This document shows, one piece after another, positions 1 to 8,307 of a stretch of 64,000 bases of DNA (positions are counted from its first letter, which is position 1; the number at the start of each line of letters is the position of its first letter). Location: contig NZ_JARQWW010000001.1 in the NCBI RefSeq assembly GCF_029543125.1, positions 310,001 to 374,000 of the forward strand. The letters are read 5' to 3'. A model generated the notes under the pieces. The model saw only the letters and a program-made list of their open reading frames with translations. It ran no database searches and had not been told where the DNA came from. The DNA is from Caulobacter segnis. Its GTDB lineage: Bacteria > Pseudomonadota > Alphaproteobacteria > Caulobacterales > Caulobacteraceae. Both the position numbers and the translations under genes were made by a program.

Positions 1-382
1 CACGCACGCGCAACGCCTCGGGCCCGACGCCGTCGAGCGCCGACAGCAGGCCGCCAAGCACATGGTAGCGCCCGCGGAAAGCGCCGGCCCGCTCCATGGC
101 CCACAGGGCGCCCACATCCTCGACCACGCAGATCAGGGTCTGGTCCCGCGCGGTGTCGGCGCAGACGGCGCAGGGGTCCGTGGTGTCCAGCGCCCCGCAG
201 ACGCCGCAGGTCTTCACCCGATCGCGCGCGGCGGCCAGGGCGTCGGCCAGGGGAGCGAGCAGTTGGTCGCGCCGCTTCAACAGGGCCAGAGTGGCCCGCC
301 GGGCCGAACGCGGTCCCAGACCCGGCAGCTTGGACAGCAGGGCGATGAGGCGCTCGATCTCGGGTCCGGCGGAAGCGGCCAT
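1..382 (-). CDS. recR: Recombination mediator RecR (C-terminal part outside window)
   Basis: RecR acts with RecF/RecO to load RecA at single-stranded gaps. The translation begins [20 protein letters not shown] and continues with a helix-hairpin-helix region ([17 protein letters not shown]), then a four-cysteine zinc motif ([16 protein letters not shown], about residues 60-75) and the start of the Toprim domain ([18 protein letters not shown]). About 127 residues are visible and the rest lies beyond base 1. The ATG at 382 is the first one before the helix-hairpin-helix. It is the third gene of a leftward dnaX-ybaB-recR cluster, a widely conserved order, but a repeat-containing spacer of about 150 bp separates it from ybaB. 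Confidence 0.95.
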   Translation of the reverse strand, partial: MAASAGPEIERLIALLSKLPGLGPRSARRATLALLKRRDQLLAPLADALAAARDRVKTCGVCGALDTTDPCAVCADTARDQTLICVVEDVGALWAMERAGAFRGRYHVLGGLLSALDGVGPEALRVR

Positions 383-390
383 CAGCGAGC

Positions 391-531
391 CCTCTCCTCC
401 CCCGTATGACGGGGGAAGGAGACCATGCGCAGCATGGTGGAGGGGGCGCGACTGGGCTTAGAGGAAGCGGTCGCCCCCTCCACCGCTTCGCGGTCCCCCT
501 CCCCCGCACGCTTCGCTACGGGGGAGGAGAA
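391..531. repeat. Intergenic palindromic repeat (REP-like) between ybaB and recR
   Basis: The ybaB-recR spacer is made of nested inverted repeats. GGTGGAGGGGGCG at 436-448 is the reverse complement of 472-484. CCCCCGT..ACGGGGG forms one hairpin near 399-415, and CCCTCCCCCG with CGGGGGAGG forms another near 498-527. This CCCTCCACC/GGTGGAGGG sequence resembles dispersed extragenic palindromes of alphaproteobacteria. It could serve as an mRNA-stabilising or attenuating hairpin between two genes of the same operon. Copy number elsewhere in the genome cannot be judged from this window. Confidence 0.6.
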
Positions 532-536
532 ACACA

Positions 537-866
537 TCAGAACTTCAGACCCGGGATGCCGCCCATCATGCCGGCCATGGGACCGGCGGCGGCGCGCATC
601 ATCTCGGCCTGCTGGGCGTCTAGGGTCTTCTTGGCGTTGGCATGGGCGGCGACGATCAGGTCGGACACGACCTCGCCTTCGCCCGGCGCCATCAGGCTCT
701 CGTCGATCTTGATGCCGACCAGTTCACCGCCGCCCTTCAGGGTGACCGTGACCATGCCGCCGCCCGAGGTCCCCTCGGCGGTCAGTTCGGCCATCTTCTC
801 CTGGGCTTCGGCCAGCTTGGCCTGCATCGCCTGGGCCTGCTTCATCAGGCCGCCAAGATCTTTCAC
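537..866 (-). CDS. YbaB/EbfC family nucleoid-associated protein
   Basis: A 109-residue protein of the usual family length. It starts MKDLGGLMKQAQAMQAKLAE, the characteristic long N-terminal helix, followed by the small beta/alpha core (GMVTVTLKGGGELVGIKID) and a C-terminal helix ending in GGIPGLKF. Family members are dimeric DNA-binding proteins that coat the nucleoid. The gene lies 3 bp downstream of dnaX and upstream of recR, the conserved dnaX-ybaB-recR order, so the three are probably co-transcribed leftward. Confidence 0.93.
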   Translation of the reverse strand: MKDLGGLMKQAQAMQAKLAEAQEKMAELTAEGTSGGGMVTVTLKGGGELVGIKIDESLMAPGEGEVVSDLIVAAHANAKKTLDAQQAEMMRAAAGPMAGMMGGIPGLKF

Positions 867-869
867 GCT

Positions 870-2687
870 CTACTCCTCGTCGTCTTCGATGGGGTCCGCG
901 GCCGGCAGGGCCTCGACCACAGGGGGCGCGACACGCACGCCGACAATCTCCGCTCCCGGGAACGCCTGCATGACGGCGCGCACAAAGGGATCGGCCTCGA
1001 TCTCCGCGCGGGTCTCCCGCTCCTCGCGCTTCTCCCGCTCCCAGGCGCTCTCGGCCCCGCCGCCGCCGTCGGTGGCGATCAGCCAGTGCTGGCCGGTCCA
1101 GTCCTTCATGGCGCGGGCCAGACGGCCGGCCAGGTTGGCCGGCGCGCCGGGGGCCGGTTCGTACTCGATGACGCCCGGGCGCACGTTGATGGGCCGCACG
1201 AACCGCTGGACGTCGAGCTTCAGCCCGATGTCGCGCTTGGCGTCGATCAGGCGGACCACATCCTCGAAGCTGGCGATGACCGGCGCCGCCTGCTGGGCGG
1301 ACTGAGGCATGGCGACGCCCTGGGCGACCACGCCGCCTCCGCCGCCGGCGGCCATGCCGCCCCCACCGCCGCCGCCGCCCGGCCCGCCGCCGATGGGCGA
1401 GCCCTCGCGAATGGCCTTCAGCGCCTCTTCAGGTCCTGGCAGCTCGGCGGCGTAGGTCAGGCGGATGATCGCCATCTCGGCGGCGGCCGGCGCGTCGGGC
1501 GCGCGGCGCACCTCGTCATGCGCCTTGAGCAGCATCTGCCACAGGCGCGACAGAACTCCGGCGGAGACGTTGGCCCCGATGGCGGCCAGGCGCGCGGCCT
1601 GCTCCTTGGGCAGGGACAGGGCGTCCGGCCCCAGGGCCTTGGCCACGGACGAGCCGTGGCAATGCTCCAGCAGGTCGAGCATGACCACCGCCGGATCGGC
1701 GCCGAAGCCCCACAGGGTGCGGAAGGTCTCCAGCGCCGGGCCGACCTCGCCGCGCATGACGTGTTCGAACAGGGCGATGGTCTGGGCGCGGTCCGCCAGA
1801 CCCAGCATATCGCGGACCACGGCGGCGGTGACCGTCTGGCCCCGCTCGGCCTGGACAATGGCTTGGTCCAGCAAGGACAGGCCGTCACGCACCGAACCCT
1901 CGGCGGCGCGGGAGATCAGGGCCAGGCCGTCAGCCTCGACCATCGCGCCTTCCTGCTTGGCGATGCGCGCGAAATGTGCGCTCAGCACGTCCGGCTCCAC
2001 GCGGCGCAGGTCGAAGCGCTGGCACCGCGACAGGATCGTCACCGGGACCTTGCGGATCTCGGTGGTGGCGAAAATGAACTTGGCGTGCGGCGGCGGCTCC
2101 TCAAGCGTCTTCAGCAGCGCGTTGAACGCCGCCGTCGACAGCATGTGGACTTCGTCGATGATGTAGACCTTGTACCGCGCCTCGACCGGAGCGTAGCGAA
2201 CCCCGTCGAGAAGCTCGCGCATCTCGTCGACCTTGGTGCGGCTGGCGGCGTCAAGCTCCAGCACGTCCATGTGCCGGCCTTCGATGATGGCGCGGCAATG
2301 GCGCCCCTCGACGCTCAGGTCGACCGAGGGGGCGTGGACGGTGTCGCTCTCGAAGTTCAGGGCGCGCGCCAGCAGGCGGGCGGTGGTCGTCTTGCCGACC
2401 CCCCGCACGCCGGTCAGCATGAAGGCGTGGGCGATCCGGCCGGTGGCGAAGGCGTTGGCCAGGGTGCGGACCATGGCCTCCTGGCCGATCAGGTCCTCGA
2501 AATTGCGCGGGCGGTACTTGCGCGCCAGCACGGTGTAGGCAGCCGACGGCTCTTCCGACACGGCCAAGGGCGCCTGCTCGGCGGCTGGAGCCGGCGCGGC
2601 GGCGGGCGCACCGCCGAAGATGTCGGCGGTGTTCTCGTCGCGCTCGGGAACCTCGTCCGGCTCGAAAGGCGTGTCGTCGTCGATCAA
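870..2687 (-). CDS. dnaX: DNA polymerase III subunit gamma/tau
   Basis: The clamp-loader ATPase of the replisome, 605 residues. An acidic N-terminal extension (about 50 residues) precedes YTVLARKYRPRNFEDLIGQE. Walker A is GVRGVGKTT and Walker B is YIIDEVHML, followed by the sensor region TILSRCQRFDLRR. The zinc-binding cysteines of enterobacterial DnaX are mostly gone; only GRHC remains, which is common in alphaproteobacteria. A long Gly run (about residues 425-450) links the ATPase to the C-terminal tau part. The start is TTG at 2687, with AGGA six bases upstream; no better ATG precedes the conserved region. I see no obvious slippery heptamer for the E. coli-type gamma frameshift. Confidence 0.96.
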   Translation of the reverse strand: MIDDDTPFEPDEVPERDENTADIFGGAPAAAPAPAAEQAPLAVSEEPSAAYTVLARKYRPRNFEDLIGQEAMVRTLANAFATGRIAHAFMLTGVRGVGKTTTARLLARALNFESDTVHAPSVDLSVEGRHCRAIIEGRHMDVLELDAASRTKVDEMRELLDGVRYAPVEARYKVYIIDEVHMLSTAAFNALLKTLEEPPPHAKFIFATTEIRKVPVTILSRCQRFDLRRVEPDVLSAHFARIAKQEGAMVEADGLALISRAAEGSVRDGLSLLDQAIVQAERGQTVTAAVVRDMLGLADRAQTIALFEHVMRGEVGPALETFRTLWGFGADPAVVMLDLLEHCHGSSVAKALGPDALSLPKEQAARLAAIGANVSAGVLSRLWQMLLKAHDEVRRAPDAPAAAEMAIIRLTYAAELPGPEEALKAIREGSPIGGGPGGGGGGGGMAAGGGGGVVAQGVAMPQSAQQAAPVIASFEDVVRLIDAKRDIGLKLDVQRFVRPINVRPGVIEYEPAPGAPANLAGRLARAMKDWTGQHWLIATDGGGGAESAWEREKREERETRAEIEADPFVRAVMQAFPGAEIVGVRVAPPVVEALPAADPIEDDEE

Positions 2688-2807
2688 AAGGCGTCCTCGA
2701 CTCAGGCGTGGCCCGAGTTAGTCGGAAATATCCAACGCAATCTAGGACATCACACCCCGCATCCGAAAGGATGGCGGCGTCCGTTAGCCAAACATTTTGG
2801 GGAAAGG

Positions 2808-2898
2808 TGAAGCCGGCGCGACCCGGAGCGAAACTCGTTGTGGCTGCTGCCTTCCGGCCCTGACCAGATTGGCGAGGCGTCCGCCCGCGCCGACTTCG
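2808..2898 (-). ncRNA. ffs: Signal recognition particle RNA, small (4.5S) type
   Basis: The minus strand carries the SRP RNA core GGTCAGGGCCGGAAGGCAGC at about 2833-2863, the apical tetraloop plus the internal loop that binds Ffh. Flanking segments pair to close a long hairpin: GGCGCGGGC near 2882-2891 with the CGCGCC segment near 2813-2820. The size is about 90 nt, as in bacterial small SRP RNAs. It lies just upstream of dnaX and on the same strand. Ends are estimated from the pairing and may be off by several bases. Confidence 0.88.
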
Positions 2899-2980
2899 AG
2901 CGCTATATCGCTCCGCCGAGCCGATTTCGCAAGCACGACCGCGCTTGACCGGCCAACGCGGGTCAGCGACGAAAGCCGTC

Positions 2981-3913
2981 ATGCCGCTTCCCACACCGAT
3001 CAACACCTTCGCCGGAAACCCTCTGGACCGCGCCAGCGAACGGCGCGGCGACGAAGCCTGGGTGGCCGAGAAACTGGCCGACCCGACCTCCCTGGGCCTG
3101 GCCCTGTGGAACGGCAAGCCGTTGGTTGAGGACATCGAAGGCGGCAAGGGCGTGCAGATCGCCTACTTCCCCGCCGATCTCGCCAAGGAGATGGCCGGCG
3201 GCGACGAACAATTGCTGTTCATGGGCCTGTGGAAGGAGACCGCCGTCTTCGCCGTCGATCTGGACGGCATCGGCGATCCCGCCACCAACAGCGGGCTTCA
3301 AGGCATCGGCCGGTTCGAGGAGCTGCGCGCGGTCGCGCCGCAACTGCCCGCCGCCGACGCCGGCATCCTGGCCACCGCGAAGGCCATGTTCGAATGGCGC
3401 CGCCGCCATCGCTGGTGCTCGGCCTGCGGCCAGCCGTCCAAGGTCGCCGACGGCGGCTGGAAGCGCATCTGCCCCGCCTGCGAGACCGAACACTTCCCGC
3501 GCACCGACCCGGTGGTGATCATGCTGGCGGTGCATGGCGACAAGTGCCTGCTGGGCCGTCAGTCCGGCTGGCCCAAGGGGATGCATTCGGCCCTCGCAGG
3601 CTTCCTGGAGCCCGGGGAGACGATCGAGGAGGCCTGCGCCCGGGAGCTGGACGAAGAGGCTGGGCTGAAGGCGACCTCGGTCCGCTATCACTCGACCCAG
3701 CCCTGGCCCTATCCGTCGTCGCTGATGATCGGCCTCATCGCGGAGGTCGACAGCGACCAAGCGGCCCCTGACCAGACAGAGTTGGAATCCGTCCGATGGT
3801 TCACCCGCGAGGAGGCCGGCGCCCTTATCCGGGGCGAGATCAAGGACGCGTTCGCGCCGCCGCCGCTCGCCATCGCGCATCAACTGCTGAAAGCGTGGTC
3901 GGAAGGCTTCTGA
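2981..3913 (+). CDS. nudC: NADH pyrophosphatase, Nudix family (NudC type)
   Basis: A 310-residue hydrolase that cleaves NADH to NMNH and AMP; in E. coli it also removes NAD caps from RNA. A four-cysteine zinc ribbon (WCSACG...ICPAC, about residues 145-170) precedes the Nudix box GFLEPGETIEEACARELDEEAG. This is followed by the NudC-specific motif STQPWPYPSSLMIG, which distinguishes the subfamily from other Nudix enzymes. The ATG at 2981 was chosen over an in-frame codon 36 bases upstream because the protein then begins with the usual short N-terminus, but no strong ribosome site is seen. It is divergent from the SRP RNA/dnaX unit. Confidence 0.93.
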   Translation: MPLPTPINTFAGNPLDRASERRGDEAWVAEKLADPTSLGLALWNGKPLVEDIEGGKGVQIAYFPADLAKEMAGGDEQLLFMGLWKETAVFAVDLDGIGDPATNSGLQGIGRFEELRAVAPQLPAADAGILATAKAMFEWRRRHRWCSACGQPSKVADGGWKRICPACETEHFPRTDPVVIMLAVHGDKCLLGRQSGWPKGMHSALAGFLEPGETIEEACARELDEEAGLKATSVRYHSTQPWPYPSSLMIGLIAEVDSDQAAPDQTELESVRWFTREEAGALIRGEIKDAFAPPPLAIAHQLLKAWSEGF

Positions 3914-3975
3914 GACGCAACGCCCTGTAGCGTAAACGACCACGAATCGCCGACCTTCGTTTCGACGCGGGGACG

Positions 3976-5259
3976 ATGGCGCACATGACGACGACTGGGG
4001 AAAACGGCGCGGCGCCAAAGGGGACGCCGGTCCGGCACGTGGCCGCCGTGGTGGCCGGCAACGCGCTCGAGTTCTACGACTTCCTGACCTACGCTTTCTT
4101 CGCGGCGCAGATCGGGCGGACCTTCTTTCCCTCCACCGATCCGACCAGCAGCCTGCTGGCGTCCCTGGCGACCTTCGGCGCGGGCTTCCTGACACGGCCG
4201 ATCGGCGCGCTGGTCATCGGCCGCCTGGCGGATCGCGCGGGACGCAAGCCCGCCATGCTGCTGACCTTCAGCCTCATGGGGGCGGCCATGGTGGGGATCG
4301 CCCTGACGCCGTCCTTCGCGGTGATCGGCGTCGCGGCTCCGGTCATCGTGATCGCTCTGCGCCTGCTGCAGGGGTTCGCCCTGGGCGGAGAGCTGGGATC
4401 GAGCACCGCCTATCTCGCCGAGGCCGCCCCGCCTCGTCGCCGCGGCCTCTACATATCGCTCCAGTACATGGGCCAGGACGTGGCCATCCTGATCGCCGGA
4501 TGCCTGGGCGTGGTCCTGTCGAACCTGATGACGCCGGCGGATCTGGACGCCTGGGGCTGGCGGGTCGCCTTCCTGGCCGGCGCGGTGATCGTCCCTCTTG
4601 GTCTGATCCTGCGCCGCTCGCTGGAGGAGACCCTCAATGCGCCAGAACAGGCGCCGACCGCCGTCACCACCGGCCGGGACTATCGCCGCGTCGCCGTGCT
4701 GGCCCTGGCGATCCTGTCCAGCGCCACGGTGGCCTCCTACCTGCTCAGCTACCTGACCACCTACGCCAACTCGACCCTAGGCATGCCCGCCAGCCTGGCC
4801 TTCGGGGCGACGGTGGCGACGGGCCTGGCCGGCACGGTGTTCGACCCGGTGGGCGGCGCCCTGTCCGACCGGTTCGGCCGCAAGCCGGTGATGGTCGGAT
4901 CCTGGACCATGCTGACCCTGCTGGTGCTGCCGGTGTTCTGGCTGGTGGAGCAGGCGCGTACGCCGTTGGTGCTCTATGGCGGCGGCGCCCTGCTGACCAT
5001 CGCCTTCGTGATCGGGGCCTCAGCCGCCCTGGCCGGCATCACCGAGGCCCTGCCCAAGCGCTCGCGCGCGGGCAGCCTGGCGATCATCTATGCGGTGTCG
5101 ACCGCCGTGTTCGGCGGCGTCACCCAGGTGTCGGCCGCCTGGCTCACCAAGCTGATCGGCAGCCCCATGGCCCCGGCCTGGCTGATGATGACCGCATCGG
5201 TGATCGCCCTGAGCGCCGCCCTCGGCCTGCGGGAGACGGCGCCCGCCAAGGCCGCCTAG
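3976..5259 (+). CDS. MFS metabolite:H+ symporter (citrate/shikimate-type)
   Basis: A 427-residue major facilitator protein with about 12 membrane segments. The N-terminal AVVAGNALEFYDFLTYAFFA and the loop 2 motif GRLADRAGRKPAM are typical of the metabolite:H+ symporter group. FALGGELGSSTAYLAE in the fifth helix region and GALSDRFGRKPVM in the second half support this. Transport of a small organic acid is likely from family knowledge, but the substrate cannot be read from sequence. GGGGACG lies just before the ATG. Its stop codon interlocks with that of the convergent MAPEG gene (CTAG at 5256-5259). Confidence 0.85.
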   Translation: MAHMTTTGENGAAPKGTPVRHVAAVVAGNALEFYDFLTYAFFAAQIGRTFFPSTDPTSSLLASLATFGAGFLTRPIGALVIGRLADRAGRKPAMLLTFSLMGAAMVGIALTPSFAVIGVAAPVIVIALRLLQGFALGGELGSSTAYLAEAAPPRRRGLYISLQYMGQDVAILIAGCLGVVLSNLMTPADLDAWGWRVAFLAGAVIVPLGLILRRSLEETLNAPEQAPTAVTTGRDYRRVAVLALAILSSATVASYLLSYLTTYANSTLGMPASLAFGATVATGLAGTVFDPVGGALSDRFGRKPVMVGSWTMLTLLVLPVFWLVEQARTPLVLYGGGALLTIAFVIGASAALAGITEALPKRSRAGSLAIIYAVSTAVFGGVTQVSAAWLTKLIGSPMAPAWLMMTASVIALSAALGLRETAPAKAA

Positions 5260-5669
5260 ACCAGGGCCAGGACTTCCCGCGCCGTGATCACGATCAGCGC
5301 GATGGTCGACAGCGAGAACAGGGCGAAACGGGCCATGACCAGATTGACCGTGCCCTGCACCAGGCTGTGCGCCACCCGCAGGCCCACATAGCTCCAAGCC
5401 AGACCGATGTTCAGGGCGTCGGCGTGACCGGCGAGATGCACATAGACCGCCAACGCATAGAAGATCGTCGGCTGCTCCATGAGGTGGTTGTAGTTATCGG
5501 CCACCTGCCGGACCCCGTCGGGCAACACCGACAGCGAGCCGGGGAAACGCGCGCTTTGCGGCTCGATCCGCGCCTTCTGCATGGCCGGAATACGTGTGGC
5601 GTACATCCACAGCCAGACGGCCAGCGACCAAGCCGTCAGAGCCAGTATCGGAGTCAGGATCGAATTCAT
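5256..5669 (-). CDS. MAPEG-family membrane protein
   Basis: A 137-residue protein with four predicted membrane helices. It carries DNYNHLMEQPTIFYALAVY and WSYVGLRVAHSLVQGTVN, the conserved E-Q-P and R-H motifs of MAPEG proteins (the glutathione S-transferase/eicosanoid metabolism superfamily). The bacterial function is unknown. The ATG at 5669 is preferred over an ATG 15 bases further upstream because GGGAGG sits about 8 bases before it. It converges on and overlaps the MFS gene by four bases. Confidence 0.85.
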   Translation of the reverse strand: MNSILTPILALTAWSLAVWLWMYATRIPAMQKARIEPQSARFPGSLSVLPDGVRQVADNYNHLMEQPTIFYALAVYVHLAGHADALNIGLAWSYVGLRVAHSLVQGTVNLVMARFALFSLSTIALIVITAREVLALV

Positions 5670-5734
5670 CGGACGCCCTCCCAAGCGTTGTTTTCAGCAA
5701 CCTTAGGAGAGAACGCCGCTCTGTAAAGCTTAGG

Positions 5735-6583
5735 TCAAACCCGGTCGCGGAAGGGGTCCGCCGGGAAGACACCCAGGATCTCGAACTTCTCGGAGAAGAA
5801 GCGCAGCTCCTCGAAGGCCAGGGCCAGGCCGCGATCTTCCGGACGGGCGTCCACCTCGGCGTAGAAGGTCGTGGCGGTGAAGGCCCCGTCCTCCATGTAG
5901 CTTTCCAGCTTGGTCATGTTGACGCCGTTGGTCGCGAAGCCGCCCATGGCCTTGTAGAGGGCTGCGGGCAGGTTGCGGACGCGGAACACGAAGCTGGTGA
6001 TGCAGCGGGTGGTGAACGGCGGCGCCGGCGGGTTCGCGTCGGCGGTCATCACCAGGAAGCGGGTGGTGTTGGTGCGCTCGTCCTCGATGTCCTTCATCAG
6101 GATGTCGAGGCCGTAGATCTCCGCCGCCAAGGCTGGGGCGATTGCGGCCCGGGTCGGATCGGGGTTCTGCGCGAGGGCGCGGGCGGCGCCGGCGGTGTCG
6201 CCGAAGCCTTCGGTGCTCACGCCCAGCTTCTTCAGGCTCTTTCGGCACTGGCTGAGGGCGATGGGCATGGAGACCACCGTCTTGATCTGCTCCAGCTTCA
6301 CGCCCTTGTTGGCCATCAGCTGGAAGCGGATCGGCTTGAACCGCTCGCCGATGATCTTCAGGCCCGAAGACGGCAGCAGGTGATGCACGTCGGCGACGCG
6401 GCCCGCGATCGAGTTCTCGACCGGGATCATGCCCAACTCGCAGGCGCCTGACTTGATGGCGTCGAAGGCTTCCTCGAACGTGGCGCAGGGCGAGGCCTCA
6501 TAGCCCGGAAAATAGGTGCGGCAGGCCTCGTGGCTGTTGGCTCCGGGTTCGCCCTGGAAGGCGATCTTGGGCATCACGCTCAT
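5735..6583 (-). CDS. pheA: Prephenate dehydratase
   Basis: Converts prephenate to phenylpyruvate in phenylalanine synthesis. The 282-residue, monofunctional form has a catalytic domain starting KIAFQGEPGANSHEA, with IPVENSIAGRVADVHHLL in the middle. A C-terminal ACT domain for phenylalanine feedback (about residues 195-280) includes TSFVFRVRNLPAALYKAMGG and the ESYMEDG region, close to the usual ESRP motif. Chorismate mutase is absent, as usual in alphaproteobacteria. AGGA precedes the ATG. The start overlaps the kdsB stop by four bases (ATGA), so the two are translationally coupled. Confidence 0.95.
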   Translation of the reverse strand: MSVMPKIAFQGEPGANSHEACRTYFPGYEASPCATFEEAFDAIKSGACELGMIPVENSIAGRVADVHHLLPSSGLKIIGERFKPIRFQLMANKGVKLEQIKTVVSMPIALSQCRKSLKKLGVSTEGFGDTAGAARALAQNPDPTRAAIAPALAAEIYGLDILMKDIEDERTNTTRFLVMTADANPPAPPFTTRCITSFVFRVRNLPAALYKAMGGFATNGVNMTKLESYMEDGAFTATTFYAEVDARPEDRGLALAFEELRFFSEKFEILGVFPADPFRDRV

Positions 6584-7320
6584 GAGTTTGTCCTGTCAGC
6601 GAAGGCTCGGGCCGCGGCCAGGTCGGCCGGGGTGTCGACGGAGATAGGCGCGTCATCGGCGACGGCGGCCCAGATGGAGAGACCCAGCTCCAGCGCGCGC
6701 AGCTGCTCCAGCTTCTCGCGCTGCTCCAGAGGCGAGGGCGCGGCGGCGTGGAAGGCCTTCAGCGCGGCGATCCGATAACCGTAGATGCCGATGTGCCGCC
6801 ACACAGGCGCGTCGCCATAGAGGGTGGAGCGGGTGAAATAGAGCGCTCGGCCACCCTGTCCGCCGGGGTTCATGGACAGCACCGCCTTGACCACGTCCGG
6901 ATTGGACCGATCGCCAGACGAGGCCTCCGGCGCGACCACTGTGGCGATGTCGCAGGCGGGCTGAGTCTCAAGCAGACGCGCGCACGCCCCGACCACCCCG
7001 GGTTCGACGAACGGCATGTCGCCCTGAAGGTTGATCACCACGTCATGGCGGCCTTCTGGATCGAGCTCCGCGAGGGCGGCGAGGATACGGTCCGAACCCG
7101 ACGGCAGAGCCGGATCGGTCAGCACCGCGCGGCCGCCCGCGGCGTCCACCGCCGCGACGATTTCAGGGTCGCCTGCGGCCACGGCCACGGGCCCCACGCC
7201 CGCCGCCTCGGCCTGGCGCAGCACGCGGACGATCATCGGCAAACCGCCGATATCGGCCAACGGCTTCCCCGGAAGCCGGGTGGCGGCGAGGCGCGCGGGG
7301 ATGAGAACGATGGGATTCAT
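6580..7320 (-). CDS. kdsB: 3-deoxy-manno-octulosonate cytidylyltransferase (CMP-KDO synthetase)
   Basis: Activates KDO with CTP for lipopolysaccharide core synthesis. The 246-residue protein opens IVLIPARLAATRLPGKPLADIGG, the nucleotide-binding signature, and has TDPALPSGSDRILAAL and VVINLQGDMPFVEP, which bind the sugar and the Mg-CTP. HIGIYGYRIAALKAF lies near the C-terminus. The ATG at 7320 is preferred to a GTG two codons upstream. It is the first gene of a kdsB-pheA pair with ATGA overlap; this pairing is known from other Caulobacterales and Rhizobiales. Confidence 0.94.
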   Translation of the reverse strand: MNPIVLIPARLAATRLPGKPLADIGGLPMIVRVLRQAEAAGVGPVAVAAGDPEIVAAVDAAGGRAVLTDPALPSGSDRILAALAELDPEGRHDVVINLQGDMPFVEPGVVGACARLLETQPACDIATVVAPEASSGDRSNPDVVKAVLSMNPGGQGGRALYFTRSTLYGDAPVWRHIGIYGYRIAALKAFHAAAPSPLEQREKLEQLRALELGLSIWAAVADDAPISVDTPADLAAARAFADRTNS

Positions 7321-7487
7321 GATCACATGTCAGCGGCGAAAGGGCGCGAAGTCGTGCTGCGGAAGCCGCTCCGTCTTGCGCATGGGCCGGTAGCGTGTAA
7401 GAGACGCCGACGCAATAAGGGGGCGCTTTTGCGCCGTGATGATGATCGCGCTCTGCGCGGTTCTGCGAGAGGCTGAGTTAGGCGGGC

Positions 7488-8159
7488 ATGAGCGATTTGA
7501 CGTTCAACAAGATCGCGGGCGCGGTTCTGGCGACCGGTCTGGCTATCTTCCTTCTGCGCGAGGCGTCGGACGTGGTGTTCCACAAGGAGCATCCCGAGAA
7601 GGCCGGTTACGCCATCGCCGTTCAGGAAGAGACCGAAGGCGGCGCGGCCGAGGCCGAAGTCGCTCCGGACTGGGGCACGGTGCTCCCGGCGGCCAATATC
7701 GAGGCGGGCAAGGCGATCACCGCCAAGTGCGCCTCGTGCCACACCTTCGAGCAAGGCGGCGCCAACGGCACGGGTCCGAATCTGTTCGGCACCCTGGGCA
7801 AGAAGCCCGGCACCCACGGCGGCTTCGCCTATTCGAGCGCCATGGTCGACTACGGCAACGCCAACCCGGTTTGGGACTACGACAAGATCGACGCCTTCCT
7901 GAAGGCGCCGCAGAAGGACATCGCAGGCACGAAGATGACCTTCGTCGGCCTGAAGAAGCAGGAAGACCGCATCGCGGTCATCGCCTACCTGCACAGCTTG
8001 GGTTCGACCCTGCCGATCCCGGCGCCGAAGCCGGCCGCTGCGGCGGAAGCTCCGGCCGCCGACGCGGCTCCGGCCGAAGGCGCGGCTCCCCCGGCAGGCG
8101 AGGCTCCGACCACGGAAGCCACGCCGACCGCGCCGGCCACGGCCGCCAACCCGCACTAA
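7488..8159 (+). CDS. Membrane-anchored cytochrome c (CycM/c552 type)
   Basis: A 223-residue protein. An uncleaved N-terminal anchor (IAGAVLATGLAIFLL, about residues 9-25) is followed by a class I cytochrome c domain with the haem motif CASCH near residue 83. The distal methionine is probably in GTKMTFVG near residue 149. The C-terminal 45 residues are an Ala/Pro-rich tail. Such cytochromes carry electrons from the bc1 complex to terminal oxidases at the periplasmic face. It is monocistronic, divergent from kdsB and followed by a strong terminator. Confidence 0.92.
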   Translation: MSDLTFNKIAGAVLATGLAIFLLREASDVVFHKEHPEKAGYAIAVQEETEGGAAEAEVAPDWGTVLPAANIEAGKAITAKCASCHTFEQGGANGTGPNLFGTLGKKPGTHGGFAYSSAMVDYGNANPVWDYDKIDAFLKAPQKDIAGTKMTFVGLKKQEDRIAVIAYLHSLGSTLPIPAPKPAAAAEAPAADAAPAEGAAPPAGEAPTTEATPTAPATAANPH

Positions 8160-8188
8160 GGCCCAGGCCGAAGTCGAAAATGTTTGAA

Positions 8189-8220
8189 GGCCGCGGGTCC
8201 GCAAGACCCGCGGCCTTTTT
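8189..8220 (+). terminator. Rho-independent terminator of the cytochrome c gene
   Basis: A perfect 11-bp stem, GGCCGCGGGTC / GACCCGCGGCC, with a 5-base loop is followed directly by five T residues. It starts 30 bases after the cytochrome c stop codon. Confidence 0.93.
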
Positions 8221-8242
8221 CTCATTCAGGCTCACCCAACAT

Positions 8243-8280
8243 TTTTACCCGGACATATTGATTCTGAAATTTTACCCGGA
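8243..8280 (+). promoter_or_regulatory. Tandem TTTTACCCGGA repeats upstream of the MATE gene
   Basis: TTTTACCCGGA occurs twice as an exact direct repeat, at 8243-8253 and 8270-8280, 27 bp apart. The second copy ends 27 bases before the MATE start codon. The core also resembles half of the TTACCCGGGTAA type of operator used by some TetR repressors. Binding of a repressor that controls the exporter is inferred from position and repetition only. Confidence 0.5.
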
Positions 8281-8307
8281 TAGAAGCGCGGCCAATCGGA
8301 GACCCGC

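Noticed and set aside
1340-1385. Gly-codon run in dnaX as a possible programmed frameshift site
   Set aside because: There is no slippery A- or T-rich heptamer; the run simply encodes the linker of tau.
642-2810. Very long open frame on the plus strand opposite dnaX
   Set aside because: Its translation is His/Gly/Arg-rich, with no domain, and it is the mirror of G+C-rich dnaX codons. dnaX itself has clear motifs.
7497-7510. FNR-like TTGACGTTCAACAA
   Set aside because: It lies within the first codons of the cytochrome c gene and the right half is AACAA, not ATCAA.
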